DNA of 64,000 nt, from positions 228,921 through 292,920 of the forward strand of contig JAENRP010000014.1 in the NCBI GenBank assembly GCA_024741835.1, given 5' to 3'. Below are positions 22,898 through 35,692 of the stretch, one piece after another (positions within the stretch are counted from its first letter, which is position 1; each line of letters begins with the position of its first letter). The notes under the pieces are model-generated. The model saw only the letters and a program-made list of their open reading frames with translations, did not search any database and was not told where the DNA came from. Source of the DNA: Diplocarpon mali. Its lineage: Eukaryota > Ascomycota > Leotiomycetes > Helotiales > Drepanopezizaceae. A program made the translations under genes and the position numbers.

Positions 22898-24059
22898 GAT
22901 CAAATGATTTAAAGATGCGCAGAGAAATCTCGAAAAGAGGAAAGAAACAAGTCGAGCAGATCAAGAAGCAGCCCCTAGCCTTGTATATTGTTCTGCACCA
23001 AAACAACCGGCAAGATAAGAGCAGAAGCGTGCGCCAAGACTGATAGGTATGATCCGAAGAAGCATCGGAAGATCCGTTGTCTGATAACTCTTGTCATGAT
23101 AACACTCAGTACTATGTTTGGAAACGCTACCCACTTTTGCCCCATGGTCGATGTGGGGAGCAGCTGGTTTGATGATCGATGCCGCGAAGCGTGGGATGTC
23201 ATACTGAACTTCGTAGAGTTGTGAAAACATGGAGGTAATGAGGCCAAGGGTTGGTCTGTGCCACTATCGGCTCGGATCTTTCGATCTTGCATCGAAGATG
23301 GCAATACCAAGACAGGGACAGCATCTTACATTACTTGTGAAGAAGGTATTGAGAAGGCATATCGACCATGGCGCCTATTCCCGAAGAGAAATTCCTCTTG
23401 ATCCGATCAATTGACTTGGTAGGCCATTATCATAACAGCCCGTCTTCTTAGAGATCAGAAAGTCTTGTTGCGGATTACCTTTAAAACGGCAGTAGAATAT
23501 CCAGAGCGTGGCCAAGTATTTCGGAGCACGAGGCATATATGTGACGCTCATCAATCATCTCTGCGTCGGTTTCCATATCCAATATCCATACAAGTCCAGA
23601 GCTTGCTTCTCTTATTATCATTTTTTGGGGCAAGCCTTGCACTTGCAGATCTACACATTCGATTATGTAGGTGAGGTCTATGATCCCGCCGCTGCTCCGT
23701 CTATGGGCAATGATCACAGACTCTCCTGCAGAGGAGGCGATGAGTAAACCTTCTAAGTGTAATCTGTTGCAAGTAGCACAACTCTATCACGTGCAGAGCC
23801 TTGGTACCTCGAGCGACAAAGGTGTAAGCTAATGAGACTACAACGGCAAAGGCTTCTTCCAATCTTCTTTGCCGTATTGGGAATCATGAATCCAGGCTGT
23901 GGAGCTGAACAATAAGCCGGAGTGATCAATGTGAGGTTGGGGTGTGAAGCGATAACAGTGGATTTCCGGATAGTGGAGATGACTAAGCAAGTCATCTTCG
24001 ATGTGTCGAGTCGCGTTGCGCCAACACGGTTCACTCCTTCACTCCACAATTTGCATTGA
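22898..24059. other. Upstream region of MFS permease 1
   Basis: No gene was recognised. Composition is mildly A+T-rich, and short frames in several phases look random. Confidence 0.45.
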
Positions 24060-24480
24060 CATGCGTCAAGACCATCAGCTGGAAGTGCTGCCCTCATGCT
24101 CAATCTTCTACGCAACGCTTTTTCAGTCAGGATCTTGAGTCTCGATTTTTTGCCAGGATGGACTTCCTAGTCTCTTTCTCTCTACGGGTAAGAAGTCTAA
24201 CTTCGGATAGTCAATCAAAATCCGGGCAGCCTGCAACTACTATGCCTCTTGAGTTTCTCTCTTTTTCCGTTCTCAGCTGCAAACGGTCTCGGTGTGTGAG
24301 CTCAGGCTACTCGGCTAGCCTCACGTTCCATCTTGGGATTGCCGTCCGCGTTGACGGTAGCACGTATCGTTGGAAGTTGATCTGCTGCAGCTGGGTCGAG
24401 ATGTTTTGGATTCTCGTATCCAATGTTCCGAAACCTCGTAATTTCGCGCAAATAGACACGGCTATGCTCTATTTTCCAAC
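24060..24480 (-). pseudogene. Possible decayed coding fragment, unidentified
   Basis: The minus strand reads protein-like pieces such as DTRIQNISTQLQQINFQRYV, then ELTHRDRLQLRTEKERNSRG. Stops and at least one frame change interrupt them. The heptad-like hydrophobic spacing suggests a former coiled coil. Weak evidence. Confidence 0.22.
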
Positions 24481-24748
24481 TTCATAGCAGGCTTCTGGCA
24501 ATCTGGTTCTGCGTAGGAGAGAGTGGTACTTTTTTCCCTTGGTCTCGCTGCTTTCTAGTTGTAGTGATATCTCAAGCGCTCAGAACATGCTTCCATATGA
24601 CGGGTCGTCAACGGGCACTGCCTGAACACCCTTCTCTCTCCTCATATCTAGATCTCGTGTAGGTGCATAAGAACTCCAGTCCCCAGTACTATCATCAAGC
24701 ATGGCCCGCCACGCAGCCAAGTGGAATTGGTTACAACGTCCACACCTC

Positions 24749-26474
24749 TTAGTAAATATACACAAACTCATCGTTCTTTCGGTCCGTCAAATCAAACGCA
24801 TGCTCGCCGACCCCAGCACTGGTATCCACAGCAACGTAATGATCCTCCATCGACGCATCATGTATAACAGCCTGCTTGCCATTCCTGACCCTCGCCTGCG
24901 CCTGCAGCTTATTGAGGAAGACCAGATTCGCAAGTTGGAGCAGGATGATAGCCGCCAGCGCCACGAAGATTCCGAGCACGGCGCGCAGGCCGGGGAGGTA
25001 CAGCGGTGCGTCGGAGGCGTTGAAGAGGAGGGGCCCAATGATGTTACCCGCCGAGGAGCCGGCGCTGTAGATGGACATCATGATGGACTTCTTAGTTGTG
25101 CCGGCTGTGTTGCCGACGATCCAGGATACGATCAAGGGGTTGCTGCCAAAGATAAAGGCGAGGAGGTAGTACCCGCCAAGCGAGGCAGCGGTGTCGCTTC
25201 TGGGGATCGTGTAGAGCATTGCCGAGCCGGCAATGACGGGGATGACCAGAATCACGAGAACGGGCGCCTTGAGACGGGCTTTCTGCGCAGCGTAGGATGA
25301 GAGCAGGATGACAATCAGCTGGACGGCGCCGAACGGCATGTTCAGGAGCGAGGTGATGTATTTGTCGTAGCCGAGGCCTGACAGGATGAGGGGGCCGAAC
25401 GTGTTGGTAACGGATGCGCCGACATTCAGAAGGAGAGCCATCGCAAACCAGAGATATGTTTTCGGTTCGAGGAATACCTCCAACACATGGCTCCATTCGA
25501 ATTCGCGAGATCCGATTCCCGTCTGGTTTGCGCGGAGCCTTTCAACGGCTTGCGCTCGCTCGGTCTCGTCGAGAAACCGGGCTGACACTACGTCGCTGTC
25601 GAGTTTCCAGTACACGAACGGAGCCGTGACGACGGTGACGAGGCCGACGAACAGGAAGATACTATAGTCGGTGAGCAGTGCCTGGAGGAGAGGGTTCGAA
25701 TGCACACACATCTGCCAAGATTTGAGCGCCTCCGAAGGGATATGTCCAAGCCCGTACGACAACGCCGACGCGACGATTGTGGCAAGACCGTTGGTTCCAT
25801 ACCACGCTGCCACCCGGATCGGCTGCTCTGCCCGACGGTACCATTGGTTTGTGATGACGGAAAACAGCGGGAGACAGCCTCCCTCGAACAGGCCAAGGAA
25901 GAAGCGAGTTGCCAGCAGGCCCGAATAGCTAGAGCACCCGGCCATCGCAGCCTGTGCGGTACCCCAACCCAAGATCAAGACCGGCATCAAGATTCGGTGG
26001 GGAACCTTGACGATGAGGATCGAGGAGAAAGGTTGCCACGCGAGCTGGGCAATCGACGCAATGGATCCGACCATGGAGTACTGGTTGCCTCTGAGGTGGG
26101 TATCTTGCTGCAGGCCGAATATGCTTCCATATCCCAGCACTGATTTATCCAAGATCTGACTCGATTGTCAGCGCCAGGTGGAGTGGGCGGGCCGATCAGA
26201 GGAAAACAAACCTGGAGGAAGTAGACCCAGACGAGTATGGATAGGATCACTTTGTCGGTCTTGCGACATATTTTCTTGTTCTAGACCAGGCCATGTCAGA
26301 GAGGCAAGTTTCCGAGGGAGATGCGGCGGAACGTACGTCTTCCTCGGTGAGCACCGGACGCGCGCTGTTGCGGGTGTCCTTGCTGGACAGCCTCGAAGCC
26401 TCGACATCCTCACTGTACTCCCTCGGCGCCTTCGCGATCCCGGATTCCGCGCGTTCCACTGAGGGATCGGCCAT
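24749..26474 (-). CDS. MFS permease 2, anion:cation symporter family
   Basis: Four exons (26474-26337, 26280-26212, 26155-25710, 25661-24749) encode 521 residues. The introns are 56, 56 and 48 bp. The third contains no stop and is a multiple of three, so it reads through as sequence; removing it restores the expected SWQIIFLFVGLVTVVTA. The start is the ATG at 26474 (MADPSVERAESG). The N-terminal tail is about 70 residues and hydrophilic. Helix 1 spans introns 1-2 (ILSILVWVYFLQ then ILDKSVLGYG). The loop GRFFLGLFEGG-like segment (RFFLGLFEGGCLPLFSVI) is characteristic of this Dal5/Tna1/pantothenate-type branch. The C-terminus ends KNDEFVYIY. It is a plasma-membrane transporter; the substrate is unknown. 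Confidence 0.9.
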
Positions 26475-27822
26475 TGCTCGTTGGAGGAGTGTCGAGAGAG
26501 CTGCGTGATGGAGAGGATGGCGATGGTGTTCGGGAAGCTGACCCCATCATGGCCTGGGACCGTTGGAGGTTGATATGGCGCATATGCATGGAGGGACGGA
26601 CTTTGGTCCCCAGTCGAGCCGATCGCCCAGCTAGTTCGGGGGATTGTCCCCTGCGAGTGGATCGATGCATCTCTATTGCCGTCGCGGCAATTGAGACGTG
26701 CTGGATGGTTGATGAGGAGAGACAACATCGCCCGCCGTCGGGACAGAGCTACAGCGGTCGGACCCGACCCAGGCGGAGGTGGGCCGGTACGTCGCCTACC
26801 AAGACCAGCGCAGCTCTATCCATCCAAAGCTGTGGCGCACCAAGGTCCGCGTTACTTCGGTAGAGGCCGTATTTATAGAGGGCTTGCGCGACCTGCCTGG
26901 TAGAGTCGTAGACTTTCTCATGGCGAAATCCCTCTTCTGGGGATTGATTCGAAAGGCGAGGTTTAGAGTTCTCAAGAGTGCGGGTTCGTTAGGTACCTGT
27001 GGGAAGAAGATCATGAAATCCCCAGTACCATGGAACTGCTCCGCGAAGAGGGTAGACCCTTGCATACCGAATATCGTGAAACATCAAACTAATCTTACTA
27101 CGACTGTTCCTATCGCGAGTTTGACAGTGTGAAAAGCTCCCGAGAGACGTCTTTCATGAATCCGTGCGTTTTCTTTCGTGATTCCAAGTTCGAATCAGGT
27201 TGGCGTTGGTATGGTTTCCCCTAGCAGCTCGCTGTTTCGCTCGCTGATTGAGGGATAGAGATGAAGCGTGTCCGCTCGATTCGATAGGAGTAGGTCGCTG
27301 TCGTCGAGTCGTCGATGGGAGGATTGTGTGCCGCGCAGGTTGAGACGGAAAGGTTGGGCCGAGTACTGCGCTCGCGCTACGTGGAGAGACGACGACCGTA
27401 CAGACCCGCCCCCGCTGCCGACCCATGCGAACCCCCGCGGCCAAGTGCTGTCACCGCCTGGCAGAAATATGGCGAGAGCTGACGCCAATCACGTGGTATC
27501 TCCTGAGTGTCCTCCGCACGCGTCGACTGGCCTTGAGATTTCCGTGTGAAAAATAAGCAAAACATCGCCGCTGGGGAGTTGTCAGATCTTCCTCGGACTC
27601 TAATCGGGCCTTGACACCTCGCCCGCACGCATTCGCATTTAGCCAATGTGTCTGTCATTTGAGTGCCCGACATCACCGTAGCGAACGTGTGCTGGCTGCA
27701 TTTCGGGGATGCTCGCTGACGCGGGCAGCGTCTGAACGGCTTTTCTGCCGGGCGGTGACGACACTTGGCCGCTGCACCTGTGTACGCTTGCAAGGTCGGA
27801 GACATGCTTTTCGCATACTTGC

Positions 27823-27846
27823 ATGTGGTGTTTGCTTGGCCTGCGA
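27823..27846 (-). repeat. 25-bp dispersed motif, copy 5
   Basis: On the plus strand reads GTGGTGTTTGCTTGGCCTGC then GAC. TTGCAAG-like sequence occurs 40 bp away, as in the other copies. Confidence 0.5.
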
Positions 27847-28458
27847 CGAAGGACGCATATCCTGTACGATGTACATCGTCGAAGAAACAAATCATGAGTG
27901 CCAAGTCCCGAGGATGGTCACACTGGGCTTGGGGAGAATGCATGTGCATCCATCTGCTGTATGATGCCTGCGACGAGGGAGATGGTGTTGAGATGCAGAA
28001 CCTCAACGGCCGACCGCAAATCACAGAGTTAATCCACAGGCAGCCCAGGAGACAGGAGTTGCGCCGTCCGAGAATATGGCTTACAAAGCATGCAACAGTC
28101 AGCATCGGCCTCAGGCAGAGCCCCACAATCTGTATATATATAATTTTTTCTGCTATTCGTACCCCAGACAATACAACAACCTTGCTACACACAATGAACC
28201 CTTCCTGTGCTACCCACATTTTCTCCATGCAGCACGCTGCGCGGCGGCTACTACCGACGCGGGGTCTGGATAGGGCCGGACTCGGGCCAAGGCAAGGCAC
28301 GCGGCTTACTGTACATGTGAGAGTATAATCCTGTATCATACTGTGTGATATAATACGGCATGATAATACCTCGCTGCAGCCCAAGCAGATACTTTTGAGG
28401 AAAGTCTCTTCGGCCGTGTGAATACGCTCTGCAGAGTAGATCACCCTTGCAGAGACCC

Positions 28459-28485
28459 TAATGTGGTCTTTGTTGGGCCGGCGAC
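28459..28485 (-). repeat. 25-bp dispersed motif, copy 6
   Basis: On the plus strand reads AATGTGGTCTTTGTTGGGCC then GGCGAC. Its reverse ends in ACCACATTAG, like copies 1 and 4. Confidence 0.5.
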
Positions 28486-29311
28486 GAAACCGCTCCGTCG
28501 AACCCCGCGCCAGGGATATTGGCGGTGGCCTCCGAGACGAGGGTTTTGTCGGATGATCCTCATATGGGATTTGTCTGCGGAAGCATCCTACCCCGCACAG
28601 AACTGGAATGGGATTTGTCCAGGGCCCCTTTTCCCTCGTTTACTGTGTTTATGTGGAAGCAAGTCAAGTACCTAGCGTGATATTCAGGGAAGCTCATCGC
28701 AGGAGACCGAATGGGTCCTGCGAGGCTCTGTACCGTTGATGAAAAGCCCGGTGTAATGGGGTAGAACTGGAGAGAGGATCTCTAGGCGAAGGTATCCTTA
28801 GCTCTGGGAGGACAGGCGGTCCTACAGTGCTACATGGTTTTCTAACTAACCAAGCACCTTCAAAAGGGGGGGAAAGTCGCAGGAGACCTACAAGCTCAGT
28901 TACAAGCTTGATTCCTGTATCGAGGCGCTAGACAAGTCCTCTAGCGAGCTAAAGTATACGCGCTTCTTGTGAGACAATCATAGCACTAGCAAACGTATAT
29001 ATACATGCCTTCGCTCTGACAGCTACACACATATGTAATACCAGAGCTCTTACCAAGAGTTGCCCGGAGGTTGCCAAAAGAATCCGTAGTAAAGTGACTT
29101 GGATCTGGGGTTTTACATCTTTCAATCATATACGTGTACAGCCCAAGCCACGGATATCCCATCAGAGGAGCCCCTTTCTTATACACCAGATCCTGTAACG
29201 CGCTACGTAGTCAGCGGGTATGGTATATCCCAACCAACTACAGGAGGGAGACATTCGATCCTGGCACTGCTAGCAGAATGTACAGGTAAGGATTTGAACG
29301 CCATAGCACGT

Positions 29312-29337
29312 TGTCGCAGGCCGAACAAACACCATAT
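29312..29337 (+). repeat. 25-bp dispersed motif, copy 7
   Basis: Reads TGTCGCAGGCCGAACAAACA then CCATAT, very close to the best form of the motif. Confidence 0.55.
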
Positions 29338-29539
29338 CACTCGACTCTACGTTCAAGAGCGCGGTCAAGTGCGTTTGCAAGCTGATGTATTTCTGCACTT
29401 TGACCTGGTGTCTGTGTGGATTGTGTGCCACTACATGATGCGAAGAACTCGCAGCACGTTCTTCTGCCCTGAACCCCTCGAGCAAGAGCCGTTGAGGGGG
29501 TCATCCATGGCTATGCCATCTGGCTGGTGGAGTGCTCAC

Positions 29540-32500
29540 CTCCCACTACCAAGGAATGCTCGCAAGCGGATATCCCGGCCGTGCTTGAGGTGCCGGAGAC
29601 GAAGAGCAAAGTGCTGCTTGTTAGCTGGCCTGACAGTACAGCAGATGGAGGAGAGAGGCTCACACATCCCATCCCAGGACCGGAGGCCAGCCGCCCTGGC
29701 GAAACATGTTTACGGGATGAGGCCGAGTGTGTCTTGGCAGCATCCAGGAGGGGGTGGGAAGCGTGTTCGCAGAAGCGTCAGTACCAGTTCCTTCCACGTG
29801 ACGCACCCGCAGGATATATTTTATGAAGCTGTGCTGGGGAGTCAATTGTTACGACTGTTCTTATGTCACCGGCGTACTTCGTGCCTCGTGCAAGATGGAT
29901 CCATGGCTATGAAGATTTCCCAGACGTGGGATTCGGTTGAGTGTCGCACGCACAGGTCATCATGAGCTGCGCGTGGAGGGTGCAATTGGAGTAGCCATGG
30001 AGGCCCAAAGACACCAGAAGCCATATCCGAGGATACGGAGGATACGCCGTATTGCCGCTCCTTACTCGTTCTCATGCCTCACAGTACCCGGCACCAAGCT
30101 TTCTCGATAGTAGGCCCTTGCCGGTGATCGAAGAGGAGCCAACCTCGAGTCCATATGCCGGCGTCAAAAGCCAGCATCATCACGCAGATACATCGAGACG
30201 ACAAAAAGTCTTCGCAGAACCTCGCGCACAATCGCCAATCTCATCCGTGACCTTACAAGCACTTCAGCTTCCAGGCTTCCCAGGCCAGTTGCCGTCTGGG
30301 AGAGAGACATTTTCCGCCCAAGATGCTCCGATTACACCTGTTGATGTCGATGAGACCAGTGCATCTACAGATCTGCACGCAATTTCAGAAGCTCTGGATA
30401 TTCTCAGTCATGCCGCGCAGTTGGATGCTTGCGCAAAATCCGGCCACGGATCCCATACTTCGGACAATCCGACGTCAGTTATACCACCAGTATCATTAGC
30501 CAGTGATGCAGCAAGGCTCAGTAGAACAGACACGCTCTCTCCAGGTCCGTTGCAGTACCCCTTGGGTGCCCAGGGCTTATTGACCGCAGCTCAGATATCC
30601 CATCCCATTACTCGGTATGGGGTTCTCTCTAGTGTCCTCGAGATGGCTGACGATTGTGAAGCTTCCACTAACTGTAACATCCTTATCTGCCGATCGCACC
30701 TCGATGATGCTTCGAGCCGGAATCTCTGTAATACATATGCAGTACTGGGCCGCACATACTGACGGCTATAATCGCGGTTGCTGCTCGAGATCTGCCTAGA
30801 CCACTGCCAGATAACGTGCTTCAAATATGTTTCAGTTATATGCACCAGCTTGCGTCTGAGATCATTGCTGGCAAAAGATGCGATGTGGAAGCCGTGGAGG
30901 CCCTTCTGCTACTCGCTGAATGGGAGCCTCAAGACTCGCTGTCAGAAGCCAGAGAGGTGGGCTGTCGCGAGGAAGATCGAGCCGCCAGGATGCATGTCAG
31001 TCTTGCCTTGAGGATCGGCTACTTCCTAGGGCATGACAGGACTGCCATCAAAAACGAAAACGAGGACAAGGCAGCTCATCTCAACAGGCGGCGTATCGCG
31101 TGGGCAGGTGAGCTTTCTGCCCTCTTTGCAGCGGATGGAGTTGACATCGTCCTAGCCTGTTACATTTCAGACAGGCAGCTATCAGCTCGCGTCGGAAGAG
31201 CTTTCTGGTCCCGGAGACCAGTTGCACTATCCGGCATTGGTCGTCGCGGGATCAAACATCTGATGAATTTCGTCCCCTGCAGCCGCAGGCACCAGACGAA
31301 ACAGACCACGCAGTGTTTTGCCGGCCCGTCTCGATCTCACCCAGTTGTTCAGCAACGTGCGAGATGTCCTCTTTTCATAATGGGCAGCAGCATGAAGCTC
31401 ATGTTAGCTGGTAGCTACGTCAAATACGTAGATAATCGGCGGGTGATTGAAGGGTGAAAAGCATCTGGGCAACGCTGACATGTTTTTCCATCGAGTCAAT
31501 CTCGCATGGGCTTTCTGATCGCAGCAGGCCTGCCCAATGTTAATGCAACGCTCCATATGTTCTACGAGTACCTGCGCCTCTACAGCAACGCATACGCATT
31601 TCAGGCAACGGTCACCAGAGCGGCGGGGGCGAAGTCCCAAGGTATGGTCGCTGCAAACGAACCGTCTGACGTCGGGATCCCATCACCTCCCGATGCGCGA
31701 TTTATACACAAGTCGGTCGATGCTGCCAAGTCTCCTCTGAGTATCACCAATAATTGCATAGACGCAGAGGATTGTGTCAGATATCTCCCGCTGCGGCTCT
31801 CATTGTGAGTAATTCATCCGAGGTCGAGAATCTGTCCTGACATATCTAGATATTGTGTCAAATCAGCTGTGTTCCTCTACAAGGTATGCCCAATCGAAGA
31901 ACGCATCTACGTGCATAGCTGAGAAGAGCCTAGGCTTGGTCATTCGAAGTACTCTCACCCCAAGAGAAGCTCGGCATCCGCCGGTAATTGTTCTGTCGGT
32001 CATGGTATTTTTGTGCACTCGCGCATGTTGTCTCGTGGAGGCCCCGTTCAAGCCAAACCTAGCTCCCCAAAACGTGTCCCAAAGAAGCGACAGCAAACTC
32101 CACGGTCTTCTTGTAGCATGATTAACGATGTGATTCGGCGGCTTCAAAAAGCCAGCGTCCGCCCCAATGACTTCACGTCCCGCTACTCCGAGCTCCTCGA
32201 CCGACTCTGATGCGTGAGATCCTGCCTTGATCATCTGTGTGAGCTGGCAGCCAAGTCTCTCGATGCCCAATCCCTCAGTCTCTGATCGAGAAACTGAGCG
32301 AGAGACTAAACACTGACTTCGTGGTCAGGCAACGCAAAGACCCCGAGACCCGATACCGCATGTCGCGCACCCCCAAACCCGCACCTCCACCGCCGCGAAA
32401 CCCTGAGATGCATGTGTGTGCGCAGCAAGACGGGTTCTCGTGGCTGGACCTCCAGGCCGTGAGCGAGCTGGTTACCGCGGAGCAGGGCTCTGGGGCTGCG

Positions 32501-32647
32501 GATGCGGGTGAGTATACACAATTCGGTGGGAGCGGGGACTGGAACCTGGCGATGATGGATGGCGACGATATCAATCGATTCTTCTGTGGGGAGCATACCC
32601 AGAATGGGGGGGTAAAGGATCTTGATGGTGTGCCGACGCCTTGCTGA
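29540..32647 (+). pseudogene. Zn(II)2Cys6 transcription factor, frameshifted and stop-ridden
   Basis: Order of recognisable parts: the first half of a zinc cluster (ISRPCLRCRRRRAKC, about 29568-29612); its second half (CLRDEAECV, about 29709-29735) in another frame; a Ser/Pro linker (30060-30600); then the fungal-specific domain. The segment LTAIIAVAARDLPRPLPDNV is intact, but the protein-like sequence just upstream contains a TGA and TAA codons in the same frame. A canonical GTGAGC...CTAG intron (about 31108-31157) still joins RRRIAW to ACYISDRQLSARVGRAFWSR. Beyond it QPQAPDETDH, LDLTQLFSNVRDVLF and GSSMKLMLAGSYVKYVD lie in three different frames. Tail pieces include VIRRLQKASVRPND (about 32130-32171) and FSWLDLQAVSELV. 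The stops fit C-to-T changes, suggesting RIP plus indels. No product is expected. The former target is unknown. Confidence 0.8.
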
Positions 32648-33299
32648 GCACAGACTAGACTCGAAATGCGTGTCGGCGGGTCCGTACGATATATGAAGTA
32701 ATCTAAATGGGAATCGAAAAGTATAAAACGGACTCAACAGGCTCATTCAGATCTTCCAATGCTAGCCCGGGAGGGCATTTCCGCCCCGCGAAGCACCGCC
32801 TGGAGTGGGCGTGCATCAGGAAGGATGAGCCACGGATCGAGAGGAGGGATGCATTTAGCACTTGATAGCTGCAGCGTGGCGAGAAAGCTTGATAAGGAGC
32901 TACGTCGAAAAACACCGAGGACGTGTCTTACCTAAGACACGCTAAACTTAGACCGCACGCCGAAGATATCTGGTCTCCACCGGTCAGATGATAAGATTCT
33001 GCCCGAGCGATAACTCCGAGAGCCAGAGGACCGAAGATCGCCCGCGGAGTCTGTATGGCGAGAGAGGTGATCCGCTCCCAGCACGCCGACGGTGACTGGC
33101 GGCAGCTGGGCACTCGGGTGACGCGGCTAAGCGAGCCCCTGGTTCTGGAGAGGATACTTCGCGTCCGGGGAGCTCGCTTAGCAGGTCAACAGTACATCCC
33201 ACCCAACGGGTTCCCGGCCGAGATGGCCCCTCGCCCACATGGACCGGGGGGGAGATCCGGCCTCTCGCTCTCTTCGCCTGGGCTGCCGCCGGATTCTGG
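32648..33299. other. Intergenic, left edge of the GC-rich island
   Basis: No gene was recognised. G+C rises steeply from about 32950. The segment probably contains the amidohydrolase 3' UTR. Confidence 0.45.
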
Positions 33300-34852
33300 T
33301 CAGTCTCTGATCACCGGCCACTTCGGGACGATGGTGGTCTCCAATCCCGCCCGCCGGATGACCGCCTTTCCCGCTGCGATCGCGTCGCGCATGACCTGCT
33401 CGGCGTCCATGGTCTTCAACACGCCCTTCTCTACCACCACCTTCCCATCGACGACGACCAGGCTCACATCCGCCGCGGTCGTGGCGTAGACGACGGTCGC
33501 CACCGGGTCGTAGCTCGGCACCTGGTGCGGTCGCTTCAGCGGGATCCCGACAAAGTCTGCCTTCTTGCCCGTCTCCAGGCTCCCGATGCCTCCCGGCCCG
33601 CTCAGCCCCAGTGCCCGGGCCCCGTTGATGGTGGCCATCTCGAGCGCTGCCTCGGCCGAGACGACCTTGGGATCGCGGGCATGGCCCTTGTGGATCACGG
33701 CCGCCAGCCGCATCTCCTGGAACATGTCGAGCATGTTGTTGCACGGGGCGCCGTCGCAGCCGATCCCCACGTTCACGCCGCTCTCCAGCAGCTGCGGGAC
33801 GGGGCAGAAGCCAGACCCGAGCTTCATGTTCGACGCCGGGCAGTGCGCGACGTGCGTCCCGGTGGCCCGCAGCCGGGCGATGTCGTCGCCGTCGACCCAG
33901 CACATGTGGATCAGGACGGTGCGCTCGGAGAGCAGGCCGATCGAGTCGCAGTACGCCATGGGCGCCGTGCCGAGCTGCTCAAAGACGTCGCGGTCCATCT
34001 CCTCCTCGAGGCAGTGCATCGTGATCCGGATGCCGCGCGCCCGCGCCTCGGCGCACATCCTCGTCAGGAAGGCCGTCGTCACCCCGCCCGGCGTCCGGGC
34101 CCCGAACCAGACGTGGACCCTCCCGTCCGCCGCGCCGTCGAAGCGCTCCCACATCCGGATGGCGCTCTCCAGCGACTCGCGGCCCTCGACCAGGCCCGCG
34201 TGCATCCGGTTCCGGAAGGCGGGCTGGTCGGGGTTGACGTCCATCACGACCTTGCCCAGGCAGCCGCGGATGCCGGACTCCTCGACGGCGCGCACCAGCT
34301 GCTCGAAGCCGTAGCGCTCCGCCCAGAGGCTCTCCAGGAAGGTCGTGGTGCCGCCGAGGAGCATCTCCGCCATCGAGAGACGGGCGCCGGCGTGGGCTTC
34401 GGCGGGCAGGACGTTGCCCTGCATGACCCATATCCGATCACACATCCACTAGCGCCCACCTGTCAGCCCGGGCGTCTGCTGAGCACCAGATGAAGGAGAA
34501 GGAGGAGGAGGAGGAGGAGGAGAAGAGAAGAAGGGAAGCGGAGAGAGCAGAGATCCGCGGCCCCCCTTACCGTGACGAGATCACAGTCGTCGGCCGTCCC
34601 TCGGAACAAGGACTGCACCATGTGCATGTGCGTCGACACGAGCCCCGGAATGACAATGTGGTTGCTCAGGTCGCAGACCGTCGTGCCCGGGTAGCTGGCC
34701 AGCAAGCGCGCGGCCGTCCCGACGTCTCTGATGACGCTCCCGACGACGAGGATGCCGCCGTCCGCGTAGATGTCGCGGCTCTCGTTGACCGTGATGACCG
34801 TCGCGTGCGCGTAGAGCACGCTGGGAGGCGCCGTGGCGTGCGACGAAGCCAT
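33300..34852 (-). CDS. Amidohydrolase, TRZ/ATZ-type deaminase or hydrolase
   Basis: Two exons (34852-34571, 34448-33300) encode 476 residues. The intron is 122 bp, with a GTAAGG donor, a GGGCTGACAG branch site and a CTAG acceptor, joining DLVT to WMCDRIWVMQG. The metal-dependent amidohydrolase signature is complete: His75-x-His77 in VSTHMHMVQSLFRG, His239 with nearby Glu residues in MHCLEEEM, His275 in TVLIHMCWVDGDD, and Asp326 in GIGCDGAPCNN. This set matches the subfamily that includes atrazine chlorohydrolase, S-adenosylhomocysteine/methylthioadenosine deaminase and 8-oxoguanine deaminase. The enzyme probably removes an amino or similar group from a purine- or triazine-like ring in the cytosol, using one Zn or Fe. 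Third codon positions are almost all G or C, unlike most neighbours. An amino-acid permease with the same bias lies 5 kb away. Confidence 0.9.
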
Positions 34853-35064
34853 TTGGTTACCCGCGCAAGCAGTGGCTGGCTCCAGCCGGTTCCTGATGGC
34901 AGACCGACGGCCGGCTTCCCGAGGTCATTAACCAGCTGGATGTGCTCGGTGGCTGGATGTGGACACCGAGTTTAGGCTTTCCGCGCCAGTATGCCGCTGG
35001 TCGGCCGGTCGGCAGTCGGAAACGAACTTGAAGATCTGTATATCCCTCACCATGCAAGCATGTT

Positions 35065-35068
<4 letters not shown>

Positions 35069-35097
<29 letters not shown>
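35069..35097. repeat. (CT)n microsatellite
   Basis: About 14 CT units near the amidohydrolase 5' flank. Confidence 0.9.
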
Positions 35098-35099
<2 letters not shown>

Positions 35100-35692
35100 G
35101 CCAATCTCTGCCCCTAGAGAGACCTAGTCGGCGCTCCACCCTCCTCCCCCCCCGACGCCGACGTCAGCAAGCGGAAGCGAGTCCCAGCCCGACCCGACCA
35201 ATCAGCACCGCCCCCTCGCCTAAGCCGATCCACCGTCAAGCTTTCTCCCGCAGCTCCCCGCTCCCCCCCCTCCGTCCGCCAGTCCGCCGTGGTCCGCGCA
35301 CCCGACATTAAGGTTGGAACTCCGAGCTTCGCCTGCGAGGTCAGGCGAGGCTCGCGCCGAGGTTGGAGGGCAAGGCTACCGCGTCACGGGCCCGCCCGGG
35401 GTGAAGCACCCAGCGGTCGGAGAAAGCCTGTCCGACGGGTTACTCGAAGAGCGAGTCGCCCCTCCTGCGAAGGTCTGCAGCGCAGCGGGGCAGGCTGAAG
35501 AGAAGGGCCGGGCGCGTATTTCCAGGGACGGTGCCGTTGGGCTAGGTTGGGCTCGGTATATTGCTTTAGGGGGAAGATCTCTGGATATCGAGGCAGGTTT
35601 AGGTAGGATGCTTTTAGTATCTTAGGAGTAGTAGAGGGAGGAGGGGCTATTGTATTGATTACTCGGCTAAGGCTGCTGCTTATAGGTGGAAG

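Larger units (their letters stand above)
26475..29539. other. Intergenic region between MFS permease 2 and a transcription-factor ruin
   Basis: About 3 kb. It holds the permease promoter and three copies of the 25-bp dispersed motif in its right half. A long stopless frame (27377-28444, minus) has unnatural composition and no domain. CACGTG at about 27490 is the only clear regulatory-type motif seen. Confidence 0.45.

Noticed and set aside
27377..28444. 355-codon stopless minus-strand frame
   Set aside because: Cys-rich random-looking composition, no domain, TTG/ATG start ambiguity, and overlap with copies of the dispersed motif. Probably chance openness.
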